Position numbers and translations under genes: made by a program
In this document: piece after piece, positions 27,967 to 41,412 of the stretch
Layout of the letters: each line of letters starts with the position of its first letter
Numbering within the stretch: position 1 is the stretch's first letter
Notes under the pieces: generated by a model
The model's database searches: none
The model's input: the letters and a program-made list of their open reading frames with translations, nothing else
Told to the model about the DNA's origin: nothing
NCBI GenBank assembly: GCA_019321725.1
Contig: CM033120.1
Location: 13,484,278 to 13,548,277 of the forward strand
From: Paulownia fortunei
Taxonomy: Eukaryota; Streptophyta; Magnoliopsida; Lamiales; Paulowniaceae
DNA: 64,000 nucleotides
Direction of reading: 5' to 3'

Positions 27967-29620
27967 CTGCAAAAGAGAAACAACAACATGCACAGATAAA
28001 TAAACTCGTTTGTTCTGCATTAAGAAAGCAGAGAGCAGTCAGGAATTTAGGTTTAAGATAGCTTGATATCTCGAGTACAGGAAAATAAATTACTACTCCT
28101 AACACTTTTTCTCCCACCCTTACGAGAAGGTTTGATTGGACGGCCAATTGAGACAGAGGAACAACACCAGCCCATGAGAATAAGGTAAAAAAAAACAAAT
28201 AAGCATTTTATACATAAGAAATACTGCATATAAAACCATTCAATTACTGGTCTTGTCACTATGCAAGCTATATGAAGCCATTCGAAGAAAACAGCACACT
28301 GGAATAAAAGGCACTTACTGAGATCAAGAAATCAAGATAATTCAAGAACATCATTGGTTCTTACTTGCTTTATACAAACTGAAACTACTGCAACAACTTT
28401 TAAACAACAGCAATAAAGAAATAAGGAAATTATACATTGCAAGAGTAGCAGTGATAGATTAGATATACACACCCCTTCCAAGCAATTTAATCCATTTTAA
28501 TTAACAAAAACAAAGAAGTATAAAAGTGTGTTCTTTTTCCATTTTTGACTCATTGCAGAATTAGAGGACCCTTCTCATCTTCGATGCAAAGAGAAGAATA
28601 TGTAGAATCATTACAAAGAACTGAGAAGGCTAGTCCAAAAAATGTCCAACTTTAACCTAAATCCAATCCCTTGACCACCTAAGGCTGTTCATTTCTCTCA
28701 AAGTAAAAGAAAGAAATATTATTAACAAGCGTCGATGAAACAGACCAGCCAACTCGGCATCCTTCTAGAAATAAAACTAAAGTGATCTCGACTAACTTGA
28801 CAGACAATCCTACTCCTGCAAAGGGGTATTAGTACGGGCTTCAAGCTCCAATTCAAGTCGGCAACATGCTTCGGCTTCTTCCATTGCCGGAGGTCTGGCC
28901 TTATGATAGGATAAGAGGTCAAGAAAAGCTGTGTATTTCCAGTTTAGGAAGAGAGAGCACTTGGGCTTTTGAAATCCCATCGGTCACTACACAGAAGGTC
29001 GGAACTTCATATAGACCTTCTACAAAGAGGCCGCACACTGCTTTAAATACAAAGCAAGGTGCAACCACCCTCCAAAAAAGCTTGTGAAGAATGAAAGTAG
29101 CTGCATTAGCTCCTAGCTCAATTAGCTCAATAACAACTCCTGTATAGCGTTCCGGCCCCAAGACTAGTAGGTAAGTCAGTAACCTTTCCAGGTTCAGTAC
29201 TCTAGTTGAACTCTTTTCTCGGTATGCCGCTGCGCGAGCAGAGCGAATTAACAACAAAAAATTCCAACCTAAGATGGATCTTGATAGAATCTATGGTACT
29301 TTCCAAGTTAGAACAAAGGGGGAATCAACTAATTTCCCGTTCGCCACTTTGTTCTCAACTCTTCTCACCTCATCTACCCGACAAATCAACCATCTACTAT
29401 TCTCCTGCTGTAACAATTGACTTAGAAAGACTCAGAGATTGATCACAACAAAACAAGCCCTTTGCATTTTTGTTTCTCATGTTTTTTCCATCAAGCTTCC
29501 AACAAATTCAAAAGAAAATTTAAAAATGAGACTAATAAACGCAAACAAAACTGGCAAATAGGGACACCTTCAGCAGAACCCAGAAATAAAAAAACGGAAC
29601 ATATGTAGGAAAAGAAGTAC
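27967..29620 (-). other. Predicted leader (5' UTR) intron of the GRAS gene
   Basis: On the minus strand a donor CATCAG|GTACTTC (intron starts at 29620) and an acceptor TTCTCTTTTGCAG (ends at 27967) bracket the region, with a TATA-like TATAAAT at 29763-29769 upstream. This predicts a first non-coding exon of roughly 29621-29735. Leader introns are common in PAT1-type GRAS genes. The intron contains a block of different composition (about 28722-29450). Confidence 0.6.
28722..29450. other. Organelle-like island inside the GRAS leader intron
   Basis: About 0.7 kb with a near-45% GC feel, few homopolymers and a 112-codon open stretch on the minus strand (28919-29257), inside an AT-rich intron. 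Composition and texture resemble plant mitochondrial intergenic DNA, so it may be a nuclear insertion of mitochondrial DNA (NUMT). I recognise no mitochondrial gene in it. Limits are approximate. Confidence 0.35.
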
Positions 29621-29762
29621 CTGATGTTGTTTGCAGATGACAAGTCAGAATTCTTAGTCTCAGGTTACGGTAATAAATGTGAGTTTGTTAACAACACCTG
29701 ATTTATGAATATGATAAGAGTTTGAATTGCTGAGTCGAAAGCATGTGAGAGAGAGCTGGAGA

Positions 29763-29769
29763 ATTTATA
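29763..29769 (-). promoter_or_regulatory. TATA-like box of the GRAS gene
   Basis: TATAAAT on the minus strand, about 140 bases upstream of the predicted leader-intron donor. Transcription would start near 29735 (inference). Confidence 0.5.
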
Positions 29770-32700
29770 CATAGCAAACCCCTGAGTGGGAGGGCTGTGG
29801 GTTGAAAGCCCTAATACACTTAACGGTGACGGAAGCAGTGGGCGACCTGGAAGTTTTAGTGTTCGATTTGTAATTTGGGGGGTTGAATTGGTTGACGGCA
29901 TTGCTGACGATTGTGGCAACGGTTAGTCTCCTCGCCGACCACACGTTCGACGCTACAAATAATCTTCTCGGCTGTTTCAAGCTCAATTTTGGTTTTTGTC
30001 AGCTTTGGCTCTTCCTGTCGCAAAGAACGCGACGCGCTAATGTTGAGCGTGGGGGCACGAGCAAAACCAGTGCTTGGGAAAATAAATTTTAATAAAATAG
30101 AACATTGATCAATCATTTATTTACTTAAATGCAATATACCCTGAATCCAACATGTTTAATAATCATACGTTTGCTAGTTATGACTAAGGTAAAGAATTAA
30201 TTCAGTTGAAATTTTTTTCCTTTTTTTTTTTATTTTTGGAATCACAAATCAAAATTGAAATCATCTTGAATAAATAAATATAATATTGTGTATGTACCTT
30301 ATATTTTAACAAATATATATATATATATACTTGTTTTAAATGATTTTAGTACTTTTTCTTTTCATTTTTCTCACTTAATGTTGGGATCTAAACAAACAGT
30401 ACTAGTTTAGTCGAAAATAATTAATATTAAGTTGTGAAAGTAATTTTTAAAAGAGAATAGAAAAAAATTATGCAAAAATAATACTAAAAATAATAAAATT
30501 TAGAGGGATTTGAGTTGCTATTATATTCTGCACAAAATTAGTAGAAAAATTATTTTAATTACGGTCAAGGAGTCAAAACTTATATATTGATAGATTAATT
30601 CAAAATTTAGAAGCATATGAATTACTATTCATTTAAGTATTATTTAAGTACATCAAATAAAATTATAATTATTTATTAATATTATTATTTTTATATATTA
30701 TCATATATACGATTTATAAATTCACTTAAATATTATAAAGTGCGCAACATTAAGTTCCACACAATTCTAACCCGTTACTTAATAATTTATGTTTTTCCGG
30801 GTCAAGTAAATTGAATTGGTTAAAATGCACGCGCTGAACGGGGGGAGAATGAGCCACCATGGCAACGCAAGCCGAGCCGAGTGGGTGGAAGGAAGTCACA
30901 TCACGCAATAGTGTAAGAAACTAACCAATTAAAAATGGAGAGATATTAACACGTGGAGATTGCAATATTCTCTATTTTGACCACTTTGACCTGACGTGGT
31001 AACTCTGTATGGCTCACTCTCATTCTCTCTCTCTCATTCTCATACCTTTGAAACTCCAAGGACCAAACAAACCACTCGAAAGATTAATTTTTTTTATTTA
31101 AAATTAAAATGCAATAAAAGCCACTTTGAATTATTTGTTTAATTCCACGAAAAGTTGGATGATAATAGAATTTAAATTATCCACAATAATGTGATAAGGT
31201 ACCCACAATTTGTCTATATTAATTCGCTATAATTATATTTCGACTAAAAATCAATCGGTTCAAAATATTTAAATTTTGAAAAATTTTGAACCATAAATTT
31301 AGAAGTTGGACAAAATCCTATGAGATCTATAATATATGAACTACTTATTATAAATATTTATTAAATACTCATTGGCTTAATTATCACAAGATAATTGAAT
31401 TAATCTATTATTTACGACCTAACAATATGAACTAATTTAAATATTAGAGAATTTTAACTAAATGTTATTACAATATATCTACCGTGCATATAGTGTTGCT
31501 CAAATACCTAAGAGTTAGATTAAATCGTTCCAACCTCAAACATATTAATTTATCAAATCACATAACAAATGAATGTCAATAAATCGAGAGAACAATTTTG
31601 TTTTTTTCTAAGTTTTGAAAGTAGGCATGGATGGTTTTATTTTTATATATGTATGAAAATTCATGAATTAGATTAGAAGAATATTTCAACTTAAAAAACC
31701 AGTAACTTCTTTAAATAAAAAATAAATAAAAAAAGGCACTAGAGGTTCGATTTTTTTATAAAGATTATAATGATACAAAATCTTACGAGGAATTATTGAA
31801 AGAATTTGGACAGAAAATGTGAAAAACATGTCCAGAATAATTTATTTAGCAGGATAATGAATGAAGTATAATAAACACTTCCCGATGAGAAAATTAATGA
31901 TGAGATGAACAGGCAATGATTCCATGGAGGCTGAACTTAGCATCAAACTTGAAATGAATGATCTTTTGAGTTTAATTTCAAACTCATTTTCTTATTTGCA
32001 GTATTATTAAAATAAAAATATGTTTGAATTAATTATATTTCTATATAAATTATATATTTTTAAAAATAAAAATATATTTATTTTATAATATATTTTTGCA
32101 TAAAAAGATGTAAAATATATATATATTTGAAAATAAATTATTTTTCAAATAAAAATAATAAAATAAATATACTTTTAAAAAAATTGAATAGTAAAAAATT
32201 ATTTTTAAAAAAAACTTTATAGAGCCATATATTTACCGGCTAATCAAAATGTGATATGTATTATCCTGGTTCATGAACCCCCATGTCTAACTGGTGGGTC
32301 CTAAAGGGTGAAAAAGCCACAAATGATGTCGTTATCAAGAATCATATATTTCTTGGGGTGGGATTCGGAAGCGTGATTCAAACTCAGGATTGAGACTTCT
32401 GATTTGCCGAACTAATCAATCATTCATTTATAAGACGTGATATGCATTGTTCCCACTCCATTATTGACGGTTTAAATTAATTTATTTATTTTAAATTTGA
32501 TTTTTTAAAATATTTTGTGATGGAATTTTACAAAATCACCCACTAAACTAATGATGAGAGGCAGAAAAATAAAAAGACAAATTTCATGAGATATTGTAAG
32601 CATATGACTGTATATGGAAGACTGAATAAATTCTATGCTCTTAGAGCCCTCCTCTAACCAAAAAATTAGCAAGCAAAAAAAAATATTAGTTTGTTTACAA

Positions 32701-34270
32701 TTGGAAATATCAATTTTAGCCTAGTGAATTTAAATATAATCAAACACGAATAAAAAAAGGAATTGTATTGAAAAAAACTACTTGAGGGCTTATAGAATGG
32801 AAAAAAATAAAATCGACATATTTTACTATTGGTATTTTTATTAATTTATCGTGTCAAAATCTAAGGTACAATTTGTATGAATTTTGGTCAAAATATATTT
32901 ATCGTTTTTCTAATTCATTTTTGGCCTCATTAGACTTTATTTTTTAATATGTATCTGGTCAATTATCATACTCTATTATATAAAATTTTTGATTTAAAAT
33001 TGAAAGTATTAAGTTTTTATCATAAATTAATATATAAAATTCTTGATTTCAATATAAGAGTGTGAAAAGTAGTCTTAAAATTACTCATATGTTACAATCC
33101 AATTGCATAGAATTTTTCATGATTGTGAGAGTAAAACAAAGCACTATGAAAATCTTACTAAAAACATTTCACCAAGGCGAATCTATCTGGAATAGTTCCG
33201 CCGTCCAATTAAAAGCTTCAAACTTTTTGAGTCGTGAAAAACGCACGTGCGTTTATAATTAGTAAAACAATTGTTTGTGGATACATGTAAATTGCCATTA
33301 AAGCATTAGGTCGGCAGAAACTAAGAAAGAATCCTTGGAATTGATGGAGAATAAAATCTTGGGCACTATGGTCAAACCCAAAAGATAAAAAAAAAAAAAA
33401 GAATTTTTTTTTTATCAGATTCAGAAACATTTGCACGTGGAAACTTAAAATTCATCAAAAGGTACTATTTATTAATTGTGTGTTCTCACTCCTGTTATTA
33501 TGATATGTCTTTCTTAATATATTTATCTTAATAAAAAGTCACGTTTTGTTATCTGCTACCACAAGGCCCCAGTTATGGTGTCCATGTCAATATTAATATT
33601 AGTTTAGGTGTGTAAATAAATCAAGACAAATTCAACATATTATTTTGATTTTTTTTTAAATTTAAAAAATTTATGTTTGAATTTATTTTGATTATTAATA
33701 AAATTGAATTACAATGAATTTTAATCAAATCGAATTTGAATTGTTGGAGTTGACTATTAATGGAAGCCAAACACATGGGTGGCCTGTATATCATTAGAAA
33801 TATTGAGAGTTGACTCGATGAGACCATCCAATGCTAAAATCAATTTCAAAATAAATAGGTTTAAGTTAGATAAATTGAAAATGGTTAAACACGTAATTAA
33901 TTATGTATCTTTATTTGATGAAGTTGAGTGCATTTATAATGCTGGTAAAAGAATTTTTGTGAGTTTAAACCTTTAGGTTTTTATCGATTTATAATCAAAT
34001 TTTATTTATTGTGAATCCATGAACTTAGCCCATTGAATCTTGATTATTTCAATACATCATCTAGATTTGGACATTGGATTGAGGCTATTGGACTTTATGG
34101 ATCATGTCTATCAATTTATTATGTATTACGAGCATGATTAAAATTTTAAACGAACTTTTACCGATCGAATATAAAGTATTCGATAATCTATAATCCCATA
34201 TATGAGCCTATGAGTCCACTAAGAAAATGTAGAGAGTAATCGGTTGTATTTATAAATACCAATACAGTGC
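29770..34270. other. Gene-poor spacer, first part
   Basis: AT-rich spacer upstream of the GRAS gene. It contains a promoter-like island at 30830-31075 and a diffuse AT-rich repeat at about 31960-32210 that resembles the one at 51612. No coding segment is supported; open stretches at 33062 and 33621 have no family resemblance. Confidence 0.5.
30830..31075. promoter_or_regulatory. Promoter-like island with G-box, ACGT and W-box motifs
   Basis: In otherwise AT-rich DNA, this block has CACGTGG (30950-30956), TGACGTGG (30992-30999), two TTGACC W-boxes (30977-30982 and 30986-30991) and a CT-rich stretch after 31018. These are known binding motifs of bZIP/ABF and WRKY factors. No gene starts nearby on the plus strand. 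It lies about 1.2 kb upstream of the predicted GRAS start, so it could be a distal control element of that gene (inference). Confidence 0.4.
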
Positions 34271-34274
34271 TTTA

Positions 34275-34425
34275 GAAACTGTGGCTTGAGCTCTAGAACA
34301 CCCAAATATTTGCCAAGGTCTCTTCTGCACCTGCCCTTTTTCACTTTGAGAGAAAATTAGACTTGTCCAAATCAATCTTAAGCCCAGACCTGCTGCAGAA
34401 TCTATCCAAAATGCCCTAAAATCTG
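34275..34425 (-). pseudogene. Decayed LINE reverse-transcriptase fragment
   Basis: The minus strand encodes LDRFCSRSGLKIDLDKSNFL, then a stop and frame change, then RDLGKYLGV. The order FC..SGLKI...KS followed by LGKYLGV is a hallmark of the plant L1-like LINE reverse transcriptase. Only about 150 bases are recognisable, with at least one stop and one frameshift, so it is an old fossil. Confidence 0.7.
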
Positions 34426-34959
34426 AATATAGATTTTGAGGTAATGGATTTCAATTCAAGCACCATTATGAAAAAGATGGAAGTTAATTTTGAATTGAGA
34501 CATATTGTAAGATTACAAGGAAAGTGAAGAACGGAAGATCCGAACATTGCTGTCAGTGGATACATTATATAGATATGAAAGTGACCCAAAAGTTTATTTC
34601 AACCTATTCACCCAAATATTCTTTTGTAATCATTGTCCCCACATTGAAATCTCAAATGAGAACAAAACAAACTGTCACCACATGTTCTAGAAAGAAATGT
34701 AGGGTAGTTGAACACGTTGAAATCATAAAGAAATTTAAAAATGGAATTAGTATTTGATGTGGTGATTTTTGAATTGACAAAGATCAATTTTTTTTGAACT
34801 AGTTAATTAAGTTACGAATTTCTACCTATAAAATGAACATATGACTAAGTCAGCGATATAAACAGATGATCAAGTCAAAACTAGACTAGATTAGAGCAGA
34901 AATATAAAAATATAAAGCAAAAAGCTTGAAAGTACAAAATAAATTCACGCACCTCAAAT

Positions 34960-35275
34960 TGGGCTTGGGCCATTGATCTGGGCCTTTCTAAATGTTGGAC
35001 TCAAATTAATCTAGCGTCCATCAGTATTCCAATTTACACTAGTTTCCTTTTTCTGTTTCTTTCTTTTTTTGATTTTTTTTTTTTTTTGACTACTTTGTGG
35101 GATTGAAGAAATAGGTTTTTCCTATTTACGTACTAATTAAGAGAGTTTCCAAACAGTAATTTATGCTGTACAAAAACAAAGGTTTCAGTAGACCTGGCCC
35201 AGGCCCAGGCCCACCACAAAAGACGTTTTTTCTTCGATAACAACCGAAGAAACCGCTGCTTATTTGGAATGGGCT
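34960..35275. promoter_or_regulatory. Orphan cluster of site II (TGGGCY) motifs
   Basis: TGGGCT at 34960-34965, TGGGCC at 34966-34971 and 34979-34984, three tandem GGCCCA at 35196-35213, and TGGGCT at 35270-35275. Two more follow near 35839 and 35913. This density is typical of promoters of ribosomal or organelle-protein genes, yet no such gene adjoins. It may be a promoter relic of a lost gene or of an unannotated transcript. Confidence 0.4.
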
Positions 35276-38200
35276 TTTATCCATGGAGATGAACTTAACT
35301 TAAAAATACTACTACTAAAAGAAACTTTTTTCCCCTTGACCCTCGTTTCATTGGCCAGGAAGGAGGGAACTAGATTAGGTATTTGATTGCCTAATATTTG
35401 AATTTCACAAAAGAAATGAATTTATCAAAAGTAGGAATCAAAAACCACACTTCACTCTGTCTTTTTTATCATTCTTTCCTTGGGAAAGTCGAGCTTAAAG
35501 ATGTACAAGACTAAAAGTTTTAAACGGAATAATCATTATATACGTCGAATATAAATGTACATTTTAGAATTATAAATATTTTATTCATAAATGTACCAAC
35601 ATATGTACATCCATACGCGTCAAGGCTCAAGCATCATTATTATGCCTAAATGGGAGCATATTTTGTTATTTCACTCGAATATGAATCCTACGTGCTATTT
35701 TATATGCATAAACCAAACACTGGAAAAGAATCTACTTTATTTTCCTAACCCAATTTTTTATTTTTTATTTTTTATTTTTGTCCAACTCAAACTCTCCAAT
35801 AAAACTAATAATTATGGTCTCAAGGACTAATAATTTCGGCCCAATGTTTTATTTAATTTTGGTTGTGAAGGAAATTTCCCCAACTGGAAGTCCAATAGAG
35901 GTGATGTGTAGTTTTGGGCCAAAATGTTGGAAAACGCTATTGGATATAATTCTTTATTATTGAGATGTGCATATTTGCCACTAAAGTGTGTGCATATGAC
36001 TACCCGAGTTAAAAATTCTATTTATTAAATGTATATTTTATTATATATTTACATATTTATGAATATGTATAATGAAATGTACATTATATATCAATTCGAA
36101 AGCAAATTACTACTATTTCTTTTAGAATAAATAAGTATATATAATATTGGATTAAAAAGTCGGTAAGAAATGCCCAATTCAAATAAGTTAGACATAAAAG
36201 TTGGTAACAATAAATTGAAACGGGGATTTTTCTAACCAATTTCATTTTTATATATGTCTATAACTCCATTTTAACATCTAAATAATCCAATGTTGTTGTT
36301 AACATAAATCCTCGTACAATTGTGTGTAAAATTTGTGAAGAACTTTTCAAAAAGAATGCCGTGTAAGTGGAACAAAATCACTTATTTCTCCAAAAAAAAA
36401 AATGGTCTTTTCATAGGCTCGTTGCAGTGGTAGGGCAAGGCAATTTTTAATTGAAATTTATTTGCAGTAGTTGGCACGACAGGACTCCCCAAAAAGCCGC
36501 CTCTACACTTGCTTCAGTTTCCCGTTTCTGCCCCCTTTTATTTTTTGAAATCCCATCCTATTTCATTTTGATTTAAAAAAAAAAAAGGCAATCAAGTATA
36601 TATTATTTATTGAATTTAAATTAAATATTCATGAAATACATATAAAAAATATTATTTAATAAATTAATAGAAATTAAACACAAAATTTAAATGAAATATT
36701 ATTAGTGTTTAAATTATAACGCAGATAAAGCAAATAATAATAGTAAATAATAATTGACGCAGCTGGTCCCCTCTTTTGGAAGCAAAGGCAATAATTCCGG
36801 TCAAAACATTCTGCCATCCTCCCCTCTACAGCCCACTTCTTTCGTCCAATCAGAAATAGTTATTAATTAGTAGCGCAACTTACAAGTTAATGGTCTCCTT
36901 CATTTGATCAAATTTGTAAATACTAACTTCATACCATGTTCAATTGATCCCAAAATAAAAATAAAATCATATATTTTTAAAATAATAATAATAATAATGT
37001 ATCACGACTATTGAGTGTCGACCGTAGTATTATTGTCTTTTTTCTTTGAAAGATCCTATATACATATATATTTTTATGAAAATAAATAGATATTTTTTTT
37101 ATAATAAATTTCACACCTTATTAATTAATATTTTATTGACTACATTTTAGTTTTTATCTCTCTGACGCAAATCGTAAGGATATAAGCAAAGAGGGTTTGA
37201 TGTATTAAAATCTTCCGCTCATATTGAGAAAGTAAGGTAGGTTTGAAAAAAAATTCAAAAAAGAATTGGAAAAATGTTGAGACTTGAATTAGTACAAAAA
37301 AATGTTATCATTAGTCCAATTTTATTAAATAAATTACATACATGATTAATGATCGTGCTTAAACATTTTATTTGCATTCATTGGTCATATTTGAGAATCA
37401 ATTATATACACATTCTATGGGCCCCTATAATATTTTAAAATTTAATGAATTTATTTCGATAGGCTTATAAGTAAGAAATTACAATCTATTCCATGTTCTT
37501 TTATTGCACGTTCAATTCATTATAAAATTTTTAATTTTAATTATCTCTTTATGTATTTACTTATTGAACGTCTAATTTGATTTTTTGAATGTTTTCGTTG
37601 AATTTCTTTATGTTTCTAATAATTTATTCGTATTGTAGATGAAAATTAAATATTCAATTATATTTATAGAAAAATAAATCGACTGACGTATCCTTATCGT
37701 TTAAAGAACAATAATATTAACATAAAATAAAATTTAATTTGTAGTATTTGCGAGAAACAACTCTCTCTTTATAATTTGACAAAACTCTATAAATTTTAAT
37801 AAATCCAAAATATGTAAGAAACGTACCATAAAACTACAATTTTTTAAAGTGTGCAAACATATCTAATATACTCATCAATCAAATGCACAGTCGTTGCTCA
37901 TTTATGATCTTGACAAAACATTAAATTTGTCCTTTTAGAGGAGACCAAGATTATATATTATTCTTCTCACGTACTAAGTAAAATCTATACCTCACATCAT
38001 TATCATTCAATTAATTATAAAAGGAACATCCTTATTATCTTCAGAATCCCAAACGCCTCCCCCAGATAGTTTTTTTTCATCTTTAGTCTGAAAATCAGCA
38101 TGGGGTCATCACACCCCTCAACGTCTTAAACAAATCTATTATCTCATATTGCTCTATATCAGATAAAATAAATAAAAAATTAAAGAAAAATCAATCTATT

Positions 38201-39130
38201 TTCATAACATTTAATTATTATTGTTTACCAGATGTATAACACGTAGCCATTTAATTTTTGTTTAATATGCAGCATCTCAATAAAATGTCATAGGTTTAAG
38301 CTTGCAATTCTTATTTATTTTATTCATGTTAGTTAATTTTTTTAATAAATTGACAGATATTCATGCTAAAAATAAATAAAAAAAGGCAGTTAAGTCGCTT
38401 ATTTGCTTCAAAAATATATTTTGATCACTTAGAGAGATAATTAATCTTACTATGCAAGCCCAGGTAGGAACAAATTATTTATAAAACATTTTCATAAATT
38501 AACTTTATATTTACTTATACCCATACTAATAATATAAGTAATTAAGTTGAGTTAATTGACTCTAAGCCAAGTTGGTCCTAAATTGATGCTGATATTATCC
38601 TTTTCTGTTATAAATATTATAGAAAATTTACAATCTTAAAAGAGTATTAATTAAGCAAATAATTGAGTGATTAAGGTTACAATTATTGACCAAGCACTAC
38701 GAAAAATGTCAACACCGTGGGATCGCTGTCAATTGATACCAAATGTGTGCAGATATCAATGGCTTCATTGAATTTTTATTTTTTATTTTTTCATTTTGCA
38801 CAAGAACTCGCAGTCAACTTGTGTTGAGGAAAAAAAAAAAAAGATTAAAACCATAATAGTAAACATGGGTGACGTGGTCTTATTAATTATGATTTTTTTT
38901 TGTAAGGTTGATTTATGACACATATATTATCCAAGTCAATACGTTCACCCCCCCCAAAATGTACGTCTTGACGAATTCTTCTCGTGTGTCGATTTTCAAT
39001 TTTTTTAAGGAGGATATAAATTTTCCTTGACTTGGGTTCATAATTAATTAATATTTTTATAATTATTTAATAATAAAATTAATTTTGTTATCGTTTAGGG
39101 TGGTATTAATTCAATTTTTGATCAAGTATG

Positions 39131-39310
39131 ATAAAAATTAATTATATTTTTTTAATTATATTATATAAAATGATAATATAATAAAATAATTAATATGTAT
39201 AAGATAAAAAAATAAATTATCAACTAAAAAATATATATAACAAAATCCAAAATTCAAATAATTATATACATATAATCAAATATCAAATTTAAAATTCATA
39301 AAAAAAAAAA
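39131..39310 (-). mobile_element. Core of a decayed MITE, inverted copy of the 53 kb element
   Basis: The segment reading AATTAATTATATTTTTTT, then TTATATAAAATGATAATATA, then ATAACAAAAT..AAAATTCAAATAAT and ATATCAAATTTAAA matches the reverse complement of the element at 53027-53417 in the same order. The ends have decayed and the terminal inverted repeats are not visible. Confidence 0.6.
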
Positions 39311-41390
39311 ATAATTATTTGATTGGTTGATCGTTTTTTTGTCTAGCTTCACCGATTTTTTTGATTGAAATTTTAATTTGTTGCCTCCAGCCGACCAAAC
39401 TAACCATGAGTTTATGATTGAATCGATTAAATAAATTAATTTAATTTTAAAAATATTACACCCAACAATATCATAAATATGAGTCGTCTTATGTCTCAAC
39501 TTTCAATTTGATATTGAAAAATTAGTTGAATTAGGTTAACAGTAGATTACTTCCATCGGCATAATTTAGAACTAATTGAACCTTAACATCAAGTCATCAA
39601 CTATTGTTTTTCTTCCTTAAAAAAGAAATTAAAAATATATATTCTTAAATATCCTAAAAATCAAACCTAACAATGCTACCCCCTCCAATTAAATGAGGGA
39701 ATGTCTGTAATTAGGCGCATATTGAAATTTTTCAAAAAAGCTTTAGATTATAATTAAGGGGAAAAAAAAAGGGAGAGAGAAATTTTCAATGACACTTTGT
39801 GAATTAAAGAAAAAGGCCAGCTTGCTAAAGCCTTTAATAATACTCCATTACAGTTCATTTCTTCAAAGATTTTCTTCTCCTTTCCCTTTTCCCCATAAAG
39901 TTCCAAAATTCAATCTCTACCTATGTGCTTATGAGCAATCGTTCCACCAAAAATAAAAAAAAATTTAAAACTTTAGGTATAAACTTTCAATAAAGCATAA
40001 ATTGGCAAAAAATAAAAAATTCACATACTAATGGGAAAAAAAAAGTAAGACTTCTTTGCTATTTTTACTAATAGACCCTATTCCCTACTCTTAATGGTTA
40101 CAAAATGAGCCCTTTATTCTGAATTGGGTAATTCCAGAGTGAATCAAATCTCTTCGAATACGATTGGAATTTACGATCAATCGATTAATAATCGATCATT
40201 TTATTATTTAACTATTGAGCAATAATAGAAAATTAGATCTCATATACTTCAATTTTCGTTCTCAACTCATAATCAATATGGGCTCGAACCCTTCTTCGTA
40301 ACTCTCAGAAACTTTTTCATAGTCTCTCCATGAGGTTCGTTTTTTACAATGAAAATATGCAATATCCAATTAAGGATAATATCAGGCAATGTGCTTCTCT
40401 AAAAATAATTATAAAAAGAACGATTAAACAAGATGATTTCTTGTTGATTTATAGTAAATGATCTTCATCATTATGCTCTCATCACATTTATTGACTAATA
40501 ATCTATCAAATTATTCCAAAAAAAAAAAAGGAATAATCTAATGAATCATATGTATTCTATACATCATTGTCGTCAATAATGTTTTTAGTCAGTTTTGATT
40601 CGCGAAGCAAATAATTTATTCACAAATATATTAACAAATATAAAAGTAAAATATTTTATCGAGAAATTGATAAATATTAATAAAAAAAAGTAATAAAAAT
40701 AAAAAATCAACAAAATAACAGGTATATTACACTACTTTTGCAAAGCCCACTATACTCAACATGGCTAAAAAAACCTAAAAGATATTATTTTTTTTTTCAT
40801 TTTGTGGAAAATATAAAGCATGACAAAGAATAGAAGTTCGTCAAAAACAGAAAAAAAAATATTTTATATATAAATGAAATACTCCATGAAATGAAAATAT
40901 GATTATATTTACTAATTTGTACATTCTTGCATATTTTTGCTCTACTTTGCCAGGCCCACATTCTCTCTTGAATACAGGCATTAGAATCAATACTTAAGGT
41001 GACAACTGACAAGATTCGCAGAAGGGCATTTTCGGAAATAAAACGACATCGAGTTCATATCATACTTTCACGCGCATTGCCATTTTCACTTCCATTTCAC
41101 CCCGGCGACCAAAAACAAATTTTGAAGAAAAAAAATTGAAAAACCAATGTTTTGTTTGTTCTCCTTCCTTGGCCAGTTGCCATTGATTTTTCTTCGCAGC
41201 AAAAGAAATTAATTTTGGCCTTTGTTCAGTCTGAAAAGTTTGAAAATCAGCAATATCCAAACATGGGATATTCTCTTCACGTTCACTGTCGCACCTGATT
41301 CCTTCCTCCTCGTCACATCCTTGGCACATTTCTCTGTTTTATCGCAGCGTTTCCAAACCAGAGAAAAAGAAGCCAAAATCATTAACTGCA

Positions 41391-41412
41391 GCCGCCGCCG
41401 CCGCCGCCGCAC
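41391..41412 (+). repeat. (CCG)n triplet run in the CRLK1-like gene leader
   Basis: Seven or so CCG units in the presumed 5' untranslated region of the CRLK1-like gene, about 0.8 kb before its ATG and upstream of a likely leader intron (acceptor TCTTTGCAG at about 42189). GC-rich triplet runs in a leader can form RNA structure; an effect here is inference. Confidence 0.6.

Larger units (their letters stand above)
34426..41200. other. Gene-poor spacer, second part
   Basis: 6.8 kb of mostly AT-rich DNA without a supportable gene. It holds a cluster of TGGGCC/GGCCCA motifs (34960-35918) and an inverted copy of the 53 kb MITE (about 39131-39310). Many short A/T runs occur, and nothing else was recognised. 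Confidence 0.5.

Noticed and set aside
28919..29257. 112-residue protein gene in the GRAS leader intron
   Set aside because: No recognisable family or promoter. More likely chance openness in organelle-like DNA.
40171..40200. Near-palindrome ATCGATTAATAATCGAT
   Set aside because: Short, imperfect and in AT-rich DNA; expected by chance at this scale.
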